Assembly: GCF_038024855.1 (NCBI RefSeq)
Contig: NZ_CP139089.1
Span: 1,116,001 to 1,180,000 of the forward strand
Direction of reading: 5' to 3'
DNA from: Methylocella tundrae
GTDB taxonomy: Bacteria > Pseudomonadota > Alphaproteobacteria > Rhizobiales > Beijerinckiaceae
DNA length: 64,000 bases
The notes under the pieces were generated by a model. It was not told the origin of the DNA. It searched no databases and saw nothing but the letters and a program-made list of their open reading frames with translations. Position numbers and translations under genes: made by a program. Below, piece by piece: positions 61,182 through 64,000 of the stretch (its first letter is position 1; each line of letters opens with the position of its first letter).

Positions 61182-61628
61182 TCAATTCTTGCTGGGGTCG
61201 GTGACCAGAGCGACCTTTTTGTACCCGGCGGTCGTAATGATCGACATGACCTCGGCGATCTTGCCGTAATTCACCTGATTGGCGCCGCGCACATAGATGC
61301 GCTCGTCAAAGCCTGATTTCGCGAGCTCTTTCAATTTGTCGGCGAGCTGGTTCATTTCCACCGGCTGGTCCATGACAAAGACGGCGCCCTTCTCGTCGAT
61401 GGCGACGGATAGCGGCTTTTGATCGACATTCAGCGCCGCTGATTTCGTCTGCGGCAGGTCGATCGGCACGCCAGTCGCCAGCAAGGGCGCTGCGACCATG
61501 AAAATGATCAAGAGCACCAGCATGACGTCGATGAACGGCGTCATGTTGATATCGGCCATCGGCCGGTAGCGGGGCGAGCCGCGCCGTCCGCGGCCGCCCT
61601 TGCGCACTGCAATCGCCGACATGGCCAT
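61182..61628 (-). CDS. tolR: Tol-Pal proton channel protein TolR
   Basis: A 148-residue ExbD/TolR protein. One membrane helix carries the proton-binding Asp in NMTPFIDVMLVLLIIFMVAAPL; the periplasmic part includes VPIDLPQTKSA and VYVRGANQVNYGKI-like sequence. The ATG at 61628 has GGGAG 9 bases upstream. A 172-base gap with a stem-loop separates it from tolQ, unlike the near-contact seen elsewhere. Confidence 0.95.
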   Translation of the reverse strand: MAMSAIAVRKGGRGRRGSPRYRPMADINMTPFIDVMLVLLIIFMVAAPLLATGVPIDLPQTKSAALNVDQKPLSVAIDEKGAVFVMDQPVEMNQLADKLKELAKSGFDERIYVRGANQVNYGKIAEVMSIITTAGYKKVALVTDPSKN

Positions 61629-61750
61629 GTTCAAAAACTCCCGTGCAAGCGCCGGATAGGAAGCGGTCGGTCGCGGCCGCCGTGCTGTCCGCTTGAAGGA
61701 CCGCCGAATGGTCCGCGACTTTCAGCTCTGTTCCATTCACCACGTTTCCC

Positions 61751-61774
61751 GGAAGCGAGACGATCATCGCTTCC
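61751..61774. other. Stem-loop between tolQ and tolR
   Basis: GGAAGCG (61751-61757) and its complement (61768-61774) with a 10-base loop lie in the tolQ-tolR gap, next to a half-copy of the GCATGAT repeat. It could stabilise the tolQ 3' end or modulate tolR expression. Confidence 0.35.
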
Positions 61775-61800
61775 GTTGAAAATGCCCCGAAAAATCATGC

Positions 61801-62544
61801 TCAGGCTGCCTGGTCGTGCGCCGTCCGCTGGTCAATCTGACGCGACAGGATCGAGGAGAATTCATCCGCGAAGCCTTCGAGCTGCGCCTGTTTCTTGGCG
61901 ACGTCGCCCTGCAGCTTATTGTAGGCGATCAGCGCCGGAATGGCGGCGAAGAGGCCGATCGCGGTGGCGAAAAGCGCCTCCGCGATGCCGGGCGCAACCA
62001 CCGCCAAGGAGGTGTTGCGCGAAGCGGCGATCGACCGGAACGACGTCATGATGCCCCAGACCGTCCCGAAGAGGCCGATGAAGGGGCTGGCGGAGGCGAC
62101 CGTCGCCAGAACAAGAAGATTTGATTCCAGCTTCTCAACTTCGCGGGAGATCGACACGTCGAGCACTTTTTCAATGCGCGCCTGCAATCCCATGAAGGAG
62201 GAGACGCCGCCTTGCACTGAGCGGCGCCATTCCCGCATCGCGGCGACGAAAAGGCTTGCCGTGCCTGTCGTTGGCCGCGACGACAGAGTGGCGTAAAGCT
62301 CGTCGAGCGAGGCCCCCGACCAGAATACTTCCTCGAACTGCGCCATCGCGCGCTGGGTCCGGCGGAGCAAAATGGCCTTGTTGATGATGATCGCCCAGCA
62401 CCAGACGGAGGCGCCAAGCAATCCCAGCATGACGAGTTTGACGACGATATGGGCGGACAGGAACATCGACAGGAGCGAGACTTCGCTTCCCGGAGCAAAA
62501 CCGGTTGCCGCCACGCCCGTGGCCGCGATATCCGCAGGGTTCAT
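61801..62544 (-). CDS. tolQ: Tol-Pal motor protein TolQ
   Basis: A 247-residue TolQ/ExbB/MotA-family protein with three membrane helices (VVKLVMLGLLGASVWCWAIIINK; ASPFIGLFGTVWGIMTSF; IAEALFATAIGLFAAIPALIAYN). The LFGTVWGIM and ATAIGLFAAIPA motifs line the proton path with TolR. The ATG at 62544 has an AGGA about 8 bases upstream; 33 codons upstream lack similarity. Downstream of ybgC with a 191-base gap. Confidence 0.95.
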   Translation of the reverse strand: MNPADIAATGVAATGFAPGSEVSLLSMFLSAHIVVKLVMLGLLGASVWCWAIIINKAILLRRTQRAMAQFEEVFWSGASLDELYATLSSRPTTGTASLFVAAMREWRRSVQGGVSSFMGLQARIEKVLDVSISREVEKLESNLLVLATVASASPFIGLFGTVWGIMTSFRSIAASRNTSLAVVAPGIAEALFATAIGLFAAIPALIAYNKLQGDVAKKQAQLEGFADEFSSILSRQIDQRTAHDQAA

Positions 62545-62735
62545 CTCATCGTCCTCATCGGCTGGCGAATTTGAATGGAAGGCTATCGCCTTGCGCTGCG
62601 CGAACGCCCAATGCTCCGCAAAGCCGATTCCTCTTGACGCCAAAATCGGTCATTTCTGCGGCTTTATCTGACCCAAAGTTTAACCGTCAGCGCAGTTAAA
62701 ATCCGGTTACCGTCCAGGATGGACAAGGCCGCCAT

Positions 62736-63182
62736 TCAGGTTTTTGGTACCGCCCTGAGCTTATCGAGGAGCGACGCAGGGAGACGGATGGGTTTTCCGG
62801 CCGAGACGACAGCGATTTTGACCTTCGCGCCGACCAGAAGCTCTCCCCCGCGCAAAATCTTTTGGCCCATTTCGATCGACGCGCCTCCGATCGAATCCGT
62901 CCGCGTCTCGACGCTGAGCTTGTCGTCCATCAGAGCGGCCTTGCGAAAATCGAGCGCCATGGCCCGCACGGCGAAATAATAGCTGTCCTTCCCCTGCTCG
63001 AAAATCTCGCGGTGTCCAATGCCGAGAGCGCGCAGAAATTCGGTGCGCCCGCGCTCCAAGAATCGCAAATAGGAGGCGTGATAAACAACGCCGGAAAAAT
63101 CGGTATCTTCATAATAGACGCGCAGGTCAAAGCGGTGCGGCTCGTCCGCAGGGCTTGCCGGTTGTTCAGATTTGTGTCGCAT
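62736..63182 (-). CDS. ybgC: Tol-Pal-associated acyl-CoA thioesterase
   Basis: A 148-residue hot-dog-fold 4HBT thioesterase. The signature YYEDTDFSGVVYHASYLRFLERGRTE carries the catalytic Asp and the family YHASYL block. YbgC hydrolyses acyl-CoA, perhaps in phospholipid supply, and is the usual first gene of tol operons. The first 15 residues are hydrophilic and variable. Divergent from gpsA across 143 bases. Confidence 0.94.
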   Translation of the reverse strand: MRHKSEQPASPADEPHRFDLRVYYEDTDFSGVVYHASYLRFLERGRTEFLRALGIGHREIFEQGKDSYYFAVRAMALDFRKAALMDDKLSVETRTDSIGGASIEMGQKILRGGELLVGAKVKIAVVSAGKPIRLPASLLDKLRAVPKT

Positions 63183-63212
63183 GAGCCTCGGACAATGGGT
63201 TTTCTGACCACG

Positions 63213-63244
63213 AAAAAGCTTAGCTTTTTTGCGAGCGATCGCTC
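63213..63244. promoter_or_regulatory. Paired palindromes between ybgC and gpsA
   Basis: AAAAAGC-TTA-GCTTTTT (63213-63229) is followed by the perfect 12-bp palindrome GAGCGATCGCTC (63233-63244). They sit between divergent starts and could be operator sites; the first one also resembles a small terminator stem. Confidence 0.35.
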
Positions 63245-63325
63245 AAGCTTGGCCGGAGTGGCCGAACCGGCGGACATGGTCGGCATATTGGCTCACGAAC
63301 AATCGGTTGGGGATGGGGAAACATC

Positions 63326-64000
63326 ATGACCAATGGGCGCAGCGGTCGAATAGCGGTCTTCGGCGCTGGCGCCTGGGGCACGGCGCTGGCCAATCTCGCC
63401 GCGCGCGGCGGCCGCGAGCCGCGCGCTGAAACCGTTGTGACGCTTTTCGCGCGTGATTGCGACCATGTCGCCGAGATGCAGGCGACCGGCGTCAACGCCC
63501 GGCGTCTGCCCGGTGTGCCGCTCCTCTCGAACGTTCGCCCGACCTCGGATCTCGCGGAGGCGGCGGCGGATGCCGATGTCATTCTAGCCGTCGTGCCGGC
63601 GCAGGCGCTGCGCGGTCTCCTCGAATCGCTCGAGCCGTTCGTCGCGGGGAGCAAGGCGCCAATCGTCGTCTGCGCCAAAGGCATCGAACATGGCACGGGC
63701 CATTTCCTCAGCGAAGTCGTGAGCGAAGTGCTGCCGGACCATCCGCCGGCGGTTCTCTCCGGTCCGAGTTTTGCGCAGGATGTCGCGCGCGGCCTGCCGA
63801 CCGCCGTCGCTCTTGCCGCCGCGGACGCAGAACTCGCCGCCATCCTCGCTGGCCGGCTCGCGGGTCCTGGATTTCGCGTCTATTCCTCAACCGACGTGCG
63901 CGGCGTGGAGCTTGGCGGCGCGGCGAAGAATGTCCTCGCCATCGCAAACGGCGTCGCAGCCGGGCGAGACCTTGGCGCTAGCGCCGGCGCGGCGCTGGTC
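63326..64000 (+). CDS. gpsA: Glycerol-3-phosphate dehydrogenase [NAD(P)+], 5' part
   Basis: The frame opens at the ATG at 63326, with GGGGA about 8 bases upstream, and runs off the right edge (225 codons visible). It begins with the dinucleotide-binding GAGAWGTALA, then VPAQALRGLLE, CAKGIEHGTG, and SGPSFAQDVARGLPTAV; GVELGGAAKNVLAIANGV carries the catalytic Lys region. It reduces dihydroxyacetone phosphate to glycerol-3-phosphate for phospholipids. About 100 residues are missing at the C-terminus. Confidence 0.93.
   Translation, partial: MTNGRSGRIAVFGAGAWGTALANLAARGGREPRAETVVTLFARDCDHVAEMQATGVNARRLPGVPLLSNVRPTSDLAEAAADADVILAVVPAQALRGLLESLEPFVAGSKAPIVVCAKGIEHGTGHFLSEVVSEVLPDHPPAVLSGPSFAQDVARGLPTAVALAAADAELAAILAGRLAGPGFRVYSSTDVRGVELGGAAKNVLAIANGVAAGRDLGASAGAALV

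Noticed and set aside
62679..62700. TTTAAC...GTTAAA upstream of tolQ as a CtrA site
   Set aside because: The two TTAA elements are 12 bases apart rather than the required 7.

Overview
This 64 kb, GC-rich window looks like a chromosomal stretch of an alphaproteobacterium of the order Hyphomicrobiales (Rhizobiales). A Beijerinckiaceae/Methylocystaceae-like or Rhodoblastus-like lineage is my best guess. The basis is gene order and protein character: the glgP-glgB-glgC-glgA-pgm-glgX block, rnd facing ppx-ppk, an HWE-type histidine kinase, DUF6163 next to a hydroxyisobutyryl-CoA hydrolase, a Rhizobiales-style type II secretion locus, and small dispersed palindromic repeats. The genus is inference. 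I see no insertion sequence, prophage, integrase, CRISPR array or rRNA; the one RNA gene is a tRNA-Gly.

Layout. 1-1.8 kb: the 3' end of a DUF6502 gene, coupled through a TTGA overlap to an exported DUF5666 protein with a Tat-like signal and a glycine-rich tail. 1.8-12.7 kb: mostly single genes: a GH13 alpha-glucosidase, a GNAT acetyltransferase, a large PLP amino-acid decarboxylase, a DUF1269 protein, a DEAD-box RNA helicase with a YaiI-family partner, a small exported protein, a Nudix hydrolase, a PAP2 phosphatase and a Crp/Fnr regulator. 13.2-16.6 kb: a large multi-PAS HWE sensor kinase and a small glycine-zipper protein. 17-30.4 kb: a compact glycogen operon, glgP-glgB-glgC-glgA-pgm, ending in a 1411-residue gene that fuses GlgX (debranching) to MalQ (4-alpha-glucanotransferase). 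30.4-34.8 kb: two tandem HdeA/HdeB-like periplasmic proteins and a DUF2126 transglutaminase-like protein. 35-42 kb: aspS, rnd, ppx, ppk. 42.3-46 kb: DUF6163 protein, CoA hydrolase, OprB-type porin, tRNA-Gly(TCC). 46-58.6 kb: a type II secretion system in two divergent transcripts (gspD-gspO-sel1 leftward, gspE-F-G-H-I-J-K-L-M and a GspC/N-like gene rightward). 58.7-64 kb: ybgC-tolQ-tolR-tolA-tolB leftward and the start of gpsA rightward.

How it fits together. The glycogen operon encodes a full cycle: Glc-6-P to Glc-1-P (Pgm), ADP-glucose (GlgC), chain (GlgA), branch (GlgB), then phosphorolysis (GlgP), debranching and chain transfer (GlgX-MalQ). Ppk and Ppx make and degrade a second storage polymer, polyphosphate. 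The secretion cluster has secretin, ATPase, platform, all pseudopilins, a peptidase and a Sel1-repeat protein of unknown role in the gspD transcript. The Tol genes maintain the envelope, but pal and cpoB are not next to them. A decarboxylase and two HdeA/B-like chaperones suggest acid exposure.

Most notable: the GlgX-MalQ fusion, the Sel1 gene in the secretin operon, the sensor kinase with a domain beyond its ATPase domain, the DUF6502-DUF5666 pair, and a set of bipartite palindromic repeats at gene ends.
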